Assembly (NCBI GenBank): GCA_038210135.1
Contig: JBBQWZ010000055.1
Span: 1-36,040, forward strand
Reading direction: 5' to 3'
Origin: JBBQWZ01 sp038210135
Lineage (GTDB): Bacteria; Acidobacteriota; Terriglobia; Bryobacterales; Bryobacteraceae
Length of the DNA: 36,040 nt
Position numbers and translations under genes: made by a program. Of this stretch, positions 15,798 through 23,519 are shown one piece after another (position 1 is the stretch's first letter; the number at the start of each line of letters is the position of its first letter). A model generated the notes under the pieces. The model saw only the letters and a program-made list of their open reading frames with translations. It searched no databases and had not been told where the DNA came from.

Positions 15798-16517
15798 ATG
15801 ACTTTACTTTGGATGTTCGTGATCACGTTTGTGATCCTGCAGGCTTCGGTTTTTGCGACCACGATTTACATGCATCGTTCGCAGACGCATCGGGGGCTGA
15901 CGCTGCACCCGATTGTGGCGAATCTGTTCCATCTGCATCTGTCGCTGTTCACCGGAGTGATTCCGCGGCAGTGGGTTGCGGTGCATCGCAAGCATCATCA
16001 TTTCTCGGACAAAGAGGGTGATCCGCACAGCCCTTACATTTTTGGGCTTTGGCATGTGCTGTTCGGCAACTACTGGATGTACAAGCGGGAGACGCGGAAC
16101 CAGACGATCGTGCTGAAGTACACGCCGGACTACAAGCCGGATCTGGTGGATGCAATTCCTGGGATCCGTTGGGGGTTGTACGGCGGGCTGGCGATCTTCA
16201 TGCTGATGTTCGGGTGGAAATGGGGAGCGGCGGCGTGGGCGTTCCACATTGTGGCGTATGTGCTTCTGAATTCGTCCATCAACAGCATCTGCCACATGAT
16301 CGGATATCGCAATTTCGACAACAAGGCAACGAATCTGCAGTCGATTGCATTGTTGACGGCGGGCGAAGGGCTACACAACAATCACCACGAGTATCCGACG
16401 TCGGCTCAGTTCGCGTTACGCGGGCACGAGTTTGATCCAGCGTGGCCGGTGATCCGATTTCTGGAGATGGTGGGATTGGCGGAAGTGGACCGGGTGCCGA
16501 TCGCTAAGGCGGCGTAG
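15798..16517 (+). CDS. Acyl-CoA/fatty acid desaturase
   Basis: This 239-residue membrane protein has the three histidine boxes of the stearoyl-CoA desaturase family, which bind the di-iron centre that inserts a cis double bond into acyl chains: HRSQTH (26-31), HRKHHH (from 63) and HNNHHEYP near the C-terminus, plus the conserved SICHMIG and GEGLHN contexts. At 239 residues it is short for the family, mainly because it begins immediately before the first box with only one hydrophobic segment. GGAG at 15789-15792 supports the ATG at 15798. It comes 53 bases after the SDR and likely adjusts membrane fluidity together with the nearby accA. Two intergenic repeat modules follow its stop. Confidence 0.9.
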   Translation: MTLLWMFVITFVILQASVFATTIYMHRSQTHRGLTLHPIVANLFHLHLSLFTGVIPRQWVAVHRKHHHFSDKEGDPHSPYIFGLWHVLFGNYWMYKRETRNQTIVLKYTPDYKPDLVDAIPGIRWGLYGGLAIFMLMFGWKWGAAAWAFHIVAYVLLNSSINSICHMIGYRNFDNKATNLQSIALLTAGEGLHNNHHEYPTSAQFALRGHEFDPAWPVIRFLEMVGLAEVDRVPIAKAA

Positions 16518-16690
16518 GAATTTCAAGTCCGGGTCGCGCTTAAAATGCGTGTGCGGAAGTCCGCTCCCTTACGGTCGCGGTTCGGTGCTGAGGTTGTGAG
16601 CGCGATCTTGCGAGTGTTGGTGGAAATTGCGAGTCCCGTCGCTTACGCTCCGGGTTCAACCCTAGAACTGCGATCACGTCTTGGCTGGCG
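16518..16690. repeat. Intergenic repeat block with dispersed repeat copy C
   Basis: This gap after the desaturase holds a GCGGA-AG-TCCGC hairpin (16553-16564), the module CCGCTCCCTTACGGTCGCGG (16561-16580), a GCGATCTTGCGA module near 16602, and copy C of the dispersed repeat at 16631-16659, GAGTCCCGTCGCTTACGCTC followed by CGGGTTCAA. The same modules appear around 1532-1580 and 2471-2539. No gene is visible. Confidence 0.8.
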
Positions 16691-17845
16691 CTAGGTGACG
16701 TAGACGCGTTTGACGCGGGCGCTGATTCCGCAGAGGACGCTGTAGGAAATGGTGCCGGCGATCTTTGCGATTTCGTGGGCGTCCATGCTGACGTCGCCTT
16801 CGCGGCCGAGTAGCGTGACGGCGTCGCCGGCTTTCAACTTGGGACAGGGCGTGGCGTCGATGGTGGTGACGTCCATGGAGACGGCTCCCAGGATCGGCAG
16901 CAGCTTGCCGTCGAAGATCACCTTGCCCTTGTTCGACAGGCGGTGGGGATACCCGTCGGCGTAGCCGGCTCCGAGGATGGCGATGCGCATGGGCTTGGGT
17001 GCGCGGAACATAGCTCCGTAGCCGATTTGGGCGCCTTCGGGCACGTCTTTGACGAGTAGCACGCGCGCCTTCCAGGTGAGTGCGGGCTTGACGAACAACT
17101 CCGCTCCGGGCGCGTTGCCGCGGGGCGGAGATACGTAGCCGTAGATCGCCTGGCCGGGACGAACGAGATTTCCCCAGGCGTTCCGGCGGCCGTAAGCAAC
17201 CGGAATGGTGCTCGAGAGATGGACGAATTGCGGCTTCACGCCGGCGGCGGCCAGCGCATCGGCGAGAGCGAGAAAGGCGGCGAACTGCTCGTCGGTTTGC
17301 GGATTGTCGTAATTCGCCGATGACGCGAAGTGCGTCATCAAACCTTCGAGACGGGCTCCGCCTTGGGTGGCGAGAATCGTTTCGGCGATTTGCGCCGCGT
17401 TGGCGCGGGTTCCCAGGCGGCCCATTCCGGAATCGATTTTGAGGTGGTAGCCGCACACGCCGCCGAGTGAGGAAGCGAGGCGCGCGAGGTCTTCGATTTC
17501 GGCGCGCGAGTTCAGCACCGGGGTCAGGCCTTTGCGAAGCATGTCTTCGCGCCAAGGCACGCTGAAGTCGGCCATCACTAAAATGCGCGTCGTGATTCCG
17601 GCATCGCGGAGAGCGACTCCCTCTTCGGCGTTCGAGACGGCTAGCCACTTGGCTCCGGCGCCCTGGAGGATCTTCGAGACTTCGACGGCGCCGTGCCGAT
17701 ACGCGTCGGCTTTCACGACGGGCATGACGTCCACTTGCGGACCGACCAAGTCGCGGACGGCGCGAAAATTTCCGGTTATACGCTGGCGCGAGACTTCGAC
17801 CCAGGAGCGATAGCGTGCAGTTTCAGAAGACAATTCCGTGGTCAT
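16691..17845 (-). CDS. alr: Alanine racemase
   Basis: This 384-residue fold-type III PLP enzyme interconverts L- and D-alanine for peptidoglycan. The PLP lysine is K45 in VVKADAYRHG (usual form VKANAYGHG), the second catalytic base is Y276 in GAQIGYGAMF, and VSMDVT and GYADGYPHR are the standard C-terminal domain motifs. The N-terminal TIM barrel and C-terminal beta domain are both complete. The changes from N to D and G to R next to K45 are departures from the common consensus, so a related broad-specificity amino-acid racemase is possible. Its ATG at 17845 is preceded by TACAAT only six bases away, compatible with a leaderless transcript. It converges with the plus-strand desaturase across repeat copy C. 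Confidence 0.92.
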   Translation of the reverse strand: MTTELSSETARYRSWVEVSRQRITGNFRAVRDLVGPQVDVMPVVKADAYRHGAVEVSKILQGAGAKWLAVSNAEEGVALRDAGITTRILVMADFSVPWREDMLRKGLTPVLNSRAEIEDLARLASSLGGVCGYHLKIDSGMGRLGTRANAAQIAETILATQGGARLEGLMTHFASSANYDNPQTDEQFAAFLALADALAAAGVKPQFVHLSSTIPVAYGRRNAWGNLVRPGQAIYGYVSPPRGNAPGAELFVKPALTWKARVLLVKDVPEGAQIGYGAMFRAPKPMRIAILGAGYADGYPHRLSNKGKVIFDGKLLPILGAVSMDVTTIDATPCPKLKAGDAVTLLGREGDVSMDAHEIAKIAGTISYSVLCGISARVKRVYVT

Positions 17846-17851
17846 AGAACT

Positions 17852-17857
17852 ATTGTA
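17852..17857 (-). promoter_or_regulatory. Putative -10 box of alr
   Basis: Read on the minus strand, TACAAT is followed by six bases and the alr ATG. A transcript starting at the usual distance from this box would begin at or within a base or two of the start codon. No clear -35 is visible and no Shine-Dalgarno fits between box and ATG. Confidence 0.5.
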
Positions 17858-17959
17858 GGTACCCCAAGGTTCGTCGCTAGTACGTAAAAAACCAACTAAC
17901 GATCCGTGCGCGATCCAAGCTGAGGAGGCATTCTAAGTGGGCAGAGAGGAGGCACACCG

Positions 17960-18208
17960 ATGAAAATCATCCTGATCGTATCGCTGGTTCTGGTGATCCA
18001 ATTGTTAAAGCCTTTGGCCGCAAACACCGCGCTCGCCAACGTCGAGGGACCGACGCTGCTATGGCTGGCGGTCAGCCTGCTTGCGATCTCCCGCATGGGC
18101 GGCCAGGCGAAAGAACCCAGGCGCGCGAACCCGGTTTCGCCGAACCCTCTGCGCGACTCTTCTTTTTCAGACCATCGTTTTTTTCCTCCGAACCATCCCT
18201 TGCAGTAA
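17960..18208 (+). CDS. Small membrane protein, hypothetical
   Basis: This 82-residue protein is not recognised. It has two hydrophobic segments (about 3-20 and 31-45) and a polar, proline-rich C-terminal third. A strong ribosome site AGAGGAGG (17945-17952) lies seven bases before ATG 17960, which is the main support for it. The last 42 bases overlap the end of the convergent glycosyltransferase gene, so the C-terminal residues are read from the antisense of that gene. It could be a real small membrane protein or a chance frame; the ribosome site favours the former. Confidence 0.5.
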   Translation: MKIILIVSLVLVIQLLKPLAANTALANVEGPTLLWLAVSLLAISRMGGQAKEPRRANPVSPNPLRDSSFSDHRFFPPNHPLQ

Positions 18209-19285
18209 AACCTCATAGGCAGTGGTTACAGCTTCCCAGCTGTACCGCTGCCTAATTCTTTCGACTGCTTTGGCACGGAACGCGTTTCGTTCGTCTTCCC
18301 CCATCTCCAACACTTCCCGAATGCGATCCGTCAAGGTGTCGTGCGTAAACGGCAGACCGGCGTCGCCTGCGACTTCCGCGTTCTCGGGGTTGTCGAGATA
18401 CAAGGTAAGGGCTCCGCGGCCCATGGCTTCGATGAGGGCAGGATGCGTTCCGCCGACCTCGGTGGCATGAATATAGGCGAAGCAGTGTGAGCCGAGTTCG
18501 CGATAGCCCTGTCCATAGATTGCGCCGGGCAAAACGACGCGCGGATCGCGGGTGTCGCGGACCTGACGGATGTACTCGCTCGCGTAGGGCGCGTCGCCGA
18601 TCAGGGCGAGCTTCATTTCGGTCTGCACCTGTTCGAAAGCTTCGCGGACGAGCAAGCCGTTGTTCTCGGGCTCCAGGCGGCTGACGTAGAGGAAGTAGCG
18701 CTGAGGCTCGAGGCCGAGTTTGTCGAGGACGTCGCGCGTCTCGATGCGCGAAGTGTCGGCACCGTAGGCGATGAAGGTGGATTGCTTGTTGTATCGCTCG
18801 CGGTAGTATTCTTCGATCTTTTCGGCGTCGGTGACGATTTTCGTTGGCAGGATGGTCGCGAGACGCTCGGACAGGAGATACCAGGTTTTGGCGAGGCGAT
18901 TCCACTTCTTGCGATTGCGCTCGAGGCCGTCGACGTTCAAGGCAACGGGGATGCCGGTGATGCGGGGCCAGAGCGTGAAGATGGCGTTCGCGGCATTGCA
19001 ATACAACGCTACATCGCAGCGGCGGAACAGCAAGTGGATGGTCGAGAGCCAGGTGTGGACGATGGTGTCGGTGTACTTGTGGCGGAGAGTGGGGAGCGAA
19101 ACGAGATCGACCCCACGGTACGGCGTTGGGTTCGACTCGCGGCAATAGACGGTGACGCGGTGTCCGCGTGCGACGAGCCGTGTGGAGAGCTCTTCGGCGA
19201 AGGTTTCAAAGCCGCCGTACTTCGCGGGAATTCCGCGAGTTCCGAGGATGGCGATATGCAGGGGTGTTTCGGACGGGGAGGTCAC
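18167..19285 (-). CDS. Glycosyltransferase family 4, DUF1972/rhamnosyltransferase-like
   Basis: This 372-residue GT-B enzyme transfers a sugar from a nucleotide donor during surface-glycan synthesis. The N-terminus LGTRGIPAKYGGFETFAEEL is the signature of the DUF1972 domain found in rhamnosyltransferase-like GT4 enzymes. The C-terminal Rossmann half includes the donor-binding stretch HATEVGGTHPALIEAMGRG, with the acidic E of the family's EX7E-type motif. It starts with GTG 19285 in a 4-bp overlap (GTGA) with the previous gene, so both are translated together. It is the last gene of the minus-strand glycan operon; its end overlaps a small plus-strand gene by 42 bases. Confidence 0.9.
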   Translation of the reverse strand: MTSPSETPLHIAILGTRGIPAKYGGFETFAEELSTRLVARGHRVTVYCRESNPTPYRGVDLVSLPTLRHKYTDTIVHTWLSTIHLLFRRCDVALYCNAANAIFTLWPRITGIPVALNVDGLERNRKKWNRLAKTWYLLSERLATILPTKIVTDAEKIEEYYRERYNKQSTFIAYGADTSRIETRDVLDKLGLEPQRYFLYVSRLEPENNGLLVREAFEQVQTEMKLALIGDAPYASEYIRQVRDTRDPRVVLPGAIYGQGYRELGSHCFAYIHATEVGGTHPALIEAMGRGALTLYLDNPENAEVAGDAGLPFTHDTLTDRIREVLEMGEDERNAFRAKAVERIRQRYSWEAVTTAYEVLLQGMVRRKKTMV

Positions 19286-20340
19286 CGCGCGGTGGTGCGG
19301 GCGGCGCGCGCTTTGGCAAGAACACGCTGGGTCGGTTTGGGAGCGGGGTAACTAACCGGCTCATATTCGAACCAGCGCGACATGTATTCGTCCGAGACGC
19401 GGCGGCGGCTCATGATATCGCGGCGCTTGGCGAGCACGCGGCGGAAATTGGTTCCGAGATACCAGAACGCTTTGAGCGACGAGTGTTCGTGAAGCAGGCA
19501 GGCTCCAAGCACGACGGCATCGCGCGCCGTAATCGAGAAGAAGTTGCGCCAGTAGAGATGCCCGGAGATGTTCTTCACGCGCATCAGGAAGCGATTCTTC
19601 ACCGAATGCATGTTGATCTCGGGCGGTAAAGCGCGGCGGTTTCCAGGGAGGACGTTGCGAACGTGGTAACCGCGGGCGTGCGGCGTATAAAGGCACTTCC
19701 AGCCAAGGAGTTGAGCGCGCCAGGCGACATCGGCATCTTCGCGGTAGACGAAGAAATCGGGATCGAAGAACTCACCGTCCACCGAGATGTCATCGATCAT
19801 GGAGCGGCGGTAGAGGGCGGCGGCGGCGGTGGCGCCGAAGACGTACTCGAAGTTCAGATAGTGACCGTTATCCACTTCCTGGCTACCGCGATCGAGGTGG
19901 CGGAGCATTGGCGTGAAGTAGATGCCGGTGGAATCGACGAGCTGTTTCTCGGGGAGGTCGAAATTCGAAAGGATAGTGAGCAGCTTGCCGCAGACAGTGC
20001 CGATTTTGTCGTCCACCTGCCCCGCGTCCACCATCATCTGGGTGAAATTCGGCATCAGGACGACGTCCGGATTCAGGGTGAGGATCCAGTTGCCGGACGA
20101 GTGCGCAATGGCCTGATTCTGGGCGGCGGCGAAACCAATGTTTTCTTCGTTGTGAAGGACGCGAACGCGATCTTCGAACTGCTCGATGATGTCCTGCGTT
20201 CCGTCTACGGAAGCGTTGTCCACTACGACGACTTCGAGGCCAGGGTATTTCTGCGCCAGCACTGACTCCAGGCAGCGCTTGATAAAGCGGCCACTGTTGT
20301 AAGTGACGATCGTTACCGAGACTGTTTCGTAGTGCGGCAT
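19282..20340 (-). CDS. Glycosyltransferase family 2
   Basis: This 352-residue GT-A enzyme opens with SVTIVTYNSGRFIKRCLES. The nucleotide-binding acidic motif lies in VVVDNASVDGTQ and the DXD-like metal site in LTLNPDVVLMPNF. The stretch DPDFFVYREDADVAWRAQLLGW is the ED motif typical of rhamnosyltransferase-like GT2 (WbbL type). The C-terminal helical part is basic, which suggests membrane association. The gene follows the neighbouring GT2 after eight bases and overlaps the GT4 after it. It probably adds one sugar to the growing lipid-linked repeat unit. Confidence 0.92.
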   Translation of the reverse strand: MPHYETVSVTIVTYNSGRFIKRCLESVLAQKYPGLEVVVVDNASVDGTQDIIEQFEDRVRVLHNEENIGFAAAQNQAIAHSSGNWILTLNPDVVLMPNFTQMMVDAGQVDDKIGTVCGKLLTILSNFDLPEKQLVDSTGIYFTPMLRHLDRGSQEVDNGHYLNFEYVFGATAAAALYRRSMIDDISVDGEFFDPDFFVYREDADVAWRAQLLGWKCLYTPHARGYHVRNVLPGNRRALPPEINMHSVKNRFLMRVKNISGHLYWRNFFSITARDAVVLGACLLHEHSSLKAFWYLGTNFRRVLAKRRDIMSRRRVSDEYMSRWFEYEPVSYPAPKPTQRVLAKARAARTTAR

Positions 20341-20348
20341 TCGTTCGG

Positions 20349-21293
20349 CTACCCGCGAATTCGGCTCGACCCATCGAGGGCCAGCGTCGGGCGCGCGAGT
20401 TCAGGTGAAAACAGGGACAAGACTGCAAGCCGGATGATCCGGCTATATGCGCCGACGGGCTCCAGGCTTCGCTGGCGGATGGAATCGAGGATCAGGCGCG
20501 GCATGGCGCCGAGAGCTACGGCCACCGAGACTCCACGAAATGCCGCGGGTCGAAGGTGCTTCGATGCATACCTTAAGAGGCTAACATACCAATAACCTGC
20601 ACGGCAGCTTCGGGAGAGAGGGCGGATGCTGTGAGCGCCCAAATGGCGCGCGGCAATTGCGGGGTCGTAGACGGCGCGGACGCCCATCTGATTGGCACGA
20701 AAGCAGAAATCCACGTCCTCAAACCAGATAGGATGGAAATCCTCGTCGAAGCCGCCGACTTTGTTCCAGAGGTCGCGGCGGAAGTATAATAGCGCGCCGG
20801 CAGGCTGATCCACTTCGCCGAACTTATACAAATCGAAGTCAAGATAACGATAACGCCGATTCACTGGATTCGATGCCCACATTCTGTTGATCCCTAAGGT
20901 CTCGAAAATGAGCGTCTTTCCGTTGGGAAACCTGCGAATGCAGAATCCGACCTGATTTTGGCCTTGCGCATCGACGAGCCTGCCGCCAGCCAGATTATAC
21001 GGCACATTCTGCAGTGCTTCGAGGGTGCCAGCGAGGAGTTCCGCGTCGGGGTTCAGGAGCAGAAAGGCATCGGAATCGGAGGAGCAAACGGCCTGGTTCA
21101 CGGCGGACGCGAAACCTCGATTCACGGCGTTGTGGATGACCTGCACGTGCGGATATTTGGAAGCGATGGCGGAGCTGTCGTCGGTCGAGGCGTTATCTAC
21201 CACGATGGCGGGCAGATTTCCGAGCGAACGCAGGCATGCGTCCAGAACTGCCGCGGAGTTATACGACACGATAATCGCGCTGAGTGAATTCAT
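20349..21293 (-). CDS. Glycosyltransferase family 2
   Basis: This 314-residue enzyme, counted from the ATG at 21293, opens with SLSAIIVSYNSAAVLDACLR. It has the metal-site stretch LLLNPDAELLAG and the ED-type motif WFEDVDFCFRANQMG, as in the other GT2 enzymes here. The ATG at 21293 forms a 4-bp ATGA overlap with the upstream gene; an in-frame ATG three codons earlier is possible but would enlarge the overlap. It is one of three tandem WbbL-like GT2 genes, probably made by duplication and each adding a different sugar of the same repeat unit. Confidence 0.9.
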   Translation of the reverse strand: MNSLSAIIVSYNSAAVLDACLRSLGNLPAIVVDNASTDDSSAIASKYPHVQVIHNAVNRGFASAVNQAVCSSDSDAFLLLNPDAELLAGTLEALQNVPYNLAGGRLVDAQGQNQVGFCIRRFPNGKTLIFETLGINRMWASNPVNRRYRYLDFDLYKFGEVDQPAGALLYFRRDLWNKVGGFDEDFHPIWFEDVDFCFRANQMGVRAVYDPAIAARHLGAHSIRPLSRSCRAGYWYVSLLRYASKHLRPAAFRGVSVAVALGAMPRLILDSIRQRSLEPVGAYSRIIRLAVLSLFSPELARPTLALDGSSRIRG

Positions 21294-22255
21294 CCGGCCC
21301 AACGAAAATAGGTTTTCCAGAACCAGTCGAATCCGGTGGCTTTTTGCAGGTCCAGTATCGTGTTATCTCCGTCGTTTACGATTTGGGCGATCTTAGCATG
21401 CGCAACCTGCATTGTCCGACTTTCGATAACGCGGCCGCCTGCAAGCCAGCCTCGAATCCAGGCCAAACCGCGTCCGTGTCGAACGCACAACAACATCCAG
21501 AGCAATTGTCCAACCAATACGGGTCTCGCGGGAAGCTCATGAAAGTAGATTCGAATGAGATACCGATGGTTTCTCGTCAGTCGAAAGACTGTGTCCTTAT
21601 TCCACCCGCCAAGCGTTGCGCTGCCCACATGACGGGCGACGGCGTTCGGCTGATACCAACCCGTGACGCCGGCCAAGCCGCAGCGGAGGAAGAAATCGAC
21701 GTCTTCGTAATAGGACTCGAATTGTTCGTTTAACGGGCCGATTTTCTCGAAAAGATCGCGCCGCACCAGGGCCGCCGTGAGAGGCGCGAATTGAATGGCC
21801 TGGGGGACAGACCAAATGGGACCATCGGGACGGCCGGCTCCGCAGCGCCAGGCGAATCCGCTGCGGGAGAGAGCATCGAAGGCACCATCGAGTTCGACTG
21901 CATTCCCAGCTTGCGCGAGTTTGGATACGAAGAACTGGGATTCCGGGTGCTTGGCCGCCGTTTCGAGCATCGCGGCCAGCCAATCGGGTGGCAGCTGGAC
22001 GTCGTTATTCAGAATCAGGATCCAGGGCGTGGTGGCGGCTTGCATGCCGGCATTGACGGCACGAGCGAAGCCGCGATTTTCGTGCCAGCGGATTACGTGC
22101 GCGCCACGGGCTCGGGCGAGTTCAGAGGAGCCGTCAGTGGAGCCGTTGTCGATGACGATGATCTTTTCGATCGGAGGGGTCTGAGCGGCGAGATCCGCGA
22201 GCACCGCTTCGAGGAGATCGCGGCGGTTCCAGGTCGGAATGATCGCGGTGACCAC
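21290..22255 (-). CDS. Glycosyltransferase family 2
   Basis: This 321-residue enzyme starts with GTG 22255 and opens with VTAIIPTWNRRDLLEAVLA. It has VIDNGSTDGSSE, the metal-site LILNNDVQLPPDW, and the ED-type motif ESYYEDVDFFLRCGLAG. The C-terminal third has a hydrophobic segment (RPVLVGQLLWMLLCV) that may anchor it to the inner membrane. It lies seven bases after the preceding gene and overlaps the next by four. Its role is inferred to be a sugar transfer in the glycan locus; donor and acceptor cannot be told. Confidence 0.9.
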   Translation of the reverse strand: MVTAIIPTWNRRDLLEAVLADLAAQTPPIEKIIVIDNGSTDGSSELARARGAHVIRWHENRGFARAVNAGMQAATTPWILILNNDVQLPPDWLAAMLETAAKHPESQFFVSKLAQAGNAVELDGAFDALSRSGFAWRCGAGRPDGPIWSVPQAIQFAPLTAALVRRDLFEKIGPLNEQFESYYEDVDFFLRCGLAGVTGWYQPNAVARHVGSATLGGWNKDTVFRLTRNHRYLIRIYFHELPARPVLVGQLLWMLLCVRHGRGLAWIRGWLAGGRVIESRTMQVAHAKIAQIVNDGDNTILDLQKATGFDWFWKTYFRWAG

Positions 22256-22262
22256 GGTGATT

Positions 22263-22931
22263 TTAGTCGAACCTTTTCTTGAAGAGGAAGAGCAGGTTGG
22301 CGATTCCGTCGCGCCAGGGATTCAACTTGATTTCGCCGAGCCGCGAAGAATACTGGATGGAAATTTCGACGAAGCGGAAGCCGCGCTTGATGGCCTCGAT
22401 CTTGATTTCCTCGGAGAAGGCCATGCCGTCGGAGGTCAGCTTGAGCTTGGGCACGATGTCGCGGCGCAAGACCCACATGCCGGTCTGCGAATCGCGGACC
22501 CAGCGGAAGAACAGCACGGAGGTGGCGAGGGAGAGCATCACGTTGCCGAATTTATGTTTGAAGCTCATGGCCTTGGGATCGCGCACGGGAAAGCGCGAGG
22601 CGCTGAGAAAATCGGCCTCGAGGTGCATCATAGCTTCGAGCAGGTAGGAGATGGCGTCGGGCGGATAGCTGTGATCGCCGTCGAGAGTGACGATGATGTC
22701 GCAGGTGGCGCGGGCGAAACCGGTTTTGTAGGCGCGGCCGTAACCGCGCACGGATTCGCGGATGACTTTCGCGCCCAGTTCCTCGGCGACGAGGGCGGTA
22801 CGGTCGGTGGAACCGTTGTCGACGACGATGACTTCATCGACGAACGTCGGCATGCTTCGCATCACTTTCTCGATTCCCTGCTCCTCATTCAGGCACGGAA
22901 TGATGACCGTGATGCTTTGTTGCTTGTACAT
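22263..22931 (-). CDS. Glycosyltransferase family 2, DPM1/polyprenyl-phosphate type
   Basis: This 222-residue GT2 enzyme resembles dolichyl/undecaprenyl-phosphate mannosyl- or glucosyltransferases. It opens with ITVIIPCLNEEQGIEKV, has VVDNGSTDRTALVAEELGA, the DXD-like TLDGDHSYPPDAI, and a later SRFPVRDPKAM and DSQTGMWVLRR typical of this subgroup. It has no membrane extension beyond a hydrophobic stretch near 155. It may make a polyprenyl-phosphate sugar for a membrane transferase, such as the GT39 protein at 2568-4151, though that link is inference. It is the first gene of this minus-strand block and is divergent from the plus-strand gene at 23040. Confidence 0.9.
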   Translation of the reverse strand: MYKQQSITVIIPCLNEEQGIEKVMRSMPTFVDEVIVVDNGSTDRTALVAEELGAKVIRESVRGYGRAYKTGFARATCDIIVTLDGDHSYPPDAISYLLEAMMHLEADFLSASRFPVRDPKAMSFKHKFGNVMLSLATSVLFFRWVRDSQTGMWVLRRDIVPKLKLTSDGMAFSEEIKIEAIKRGFRFVEISIQYSSRLGEIKLNPWRDGIANLLFLFKKRFD

Positions 22932-23027
22932 GGACTCGTCTCAGGATATCGTTTGCCTCCAGACCCCGTGTGCTGTTTGATCAATAAACTGCAAACCAAA
23001 TCCGACTTTCTCGCGGAGGGCAGCGTC

Positions 23028-23033
23028 TATGAT
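23028..23033 (+). promoter_or_regulatory. Putative -10 box of the small secreted gene
   Basis: TATGAT is followed by six bases (GAAGAT) and the ATG at 23040, the same spacing as at alr. If transcription starts about seven bases after the box, the mRNA would begin at the start codon. The box lies in the 108-base gap shared with the divergent glycosyltransferase gene at 22931. Confidence 0.45.
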
Positions 23034-23039
23034 GAAGAT

Positions 23040-23516
23040 ATGAAGTTCGCCCCAACGGTCCTTCTGCTGGCGATGCCATTGCTCGCCGCCGCCCCGGAAC
23101 TGAAGCAGGTCCATTCGGTTTACGTACTGCCAATGACTTCGAGCCTGGACCAGTATGTGATTGACAGGATCGTCGCGAAGGGTCAGTTCACGGTCGTGAC
23201 GGATCCTTTGAAGGCGGATGCCATCTTTACAGACCGCGTCGGCGAGGCGCTGGATACAAAGCTGGACGACATTCTGGTTTCGAAAGAGGACAAGAAGAAA
23301 AAGAAAGAGGCGGAGAAAGACAGCCTCACGGACAATGGGCCGACTCGCCTGACCTCTTTCTCGAAGGGCCGCGGAACCGTGTTTCTGGTTGATCGGCAGT
23401 CGCGCAACGTTCTGTGGTCCACCTATGCGCGGCCGAAGACTTCGACGCCGGACGAGCTGCATCATATCGCCGACCAGATTGTGGATCGGCTTGAAAAAGC
23501 ACACAAGGTCAAATAA
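23040..23516 (+). CDS. Small secreted protein, hypothetical
   Basis: This 158-residue protein begins with a signal peptide: MKFAPTVLLLAMPLLAAAPE, charged start, hydrophobic core and a small-residue end. The mature part has an alpha/beta look with the stretch VVTDPLKADAIFTDRVGE and, after a lysine-rich loop (KEDKKKKKEAEKD), the end GTVFLVDRQSRNVLWSTYA. This pattern recalls periplasmic proteins of a type often seen in Acidobacteria that report on or assist envelope assembly, but I cannot name the family. It starts at ATG 23040 only six bases after a -10 box. The next gene follows after three bases, so they are likely one transcript. Confidence 0.8.
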   Translation: MKFAPTVLLLAMPLLAAAPELKQVHSVYVLPMTSSLDQYVIDRIVAKGQFTVVTDPLKADAIFTDRVGEALDTKLDDILVSKEDKKKKKEAEKDSLTDNGPTRLTSFSKGRGTVFLVDRQSRNVLWSTYARPKTSTPDELHHIADQIVDRLEKAHKVK

Positions 23517-23519
23517 GAG

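Noticed and set aside
22239..23039. Upstream part of the long plus-strand frame ending at 23516
   Set aside because: It runs antisense to the DPM1-like glycosyltransferase; the signal peptide begins only at 23040.
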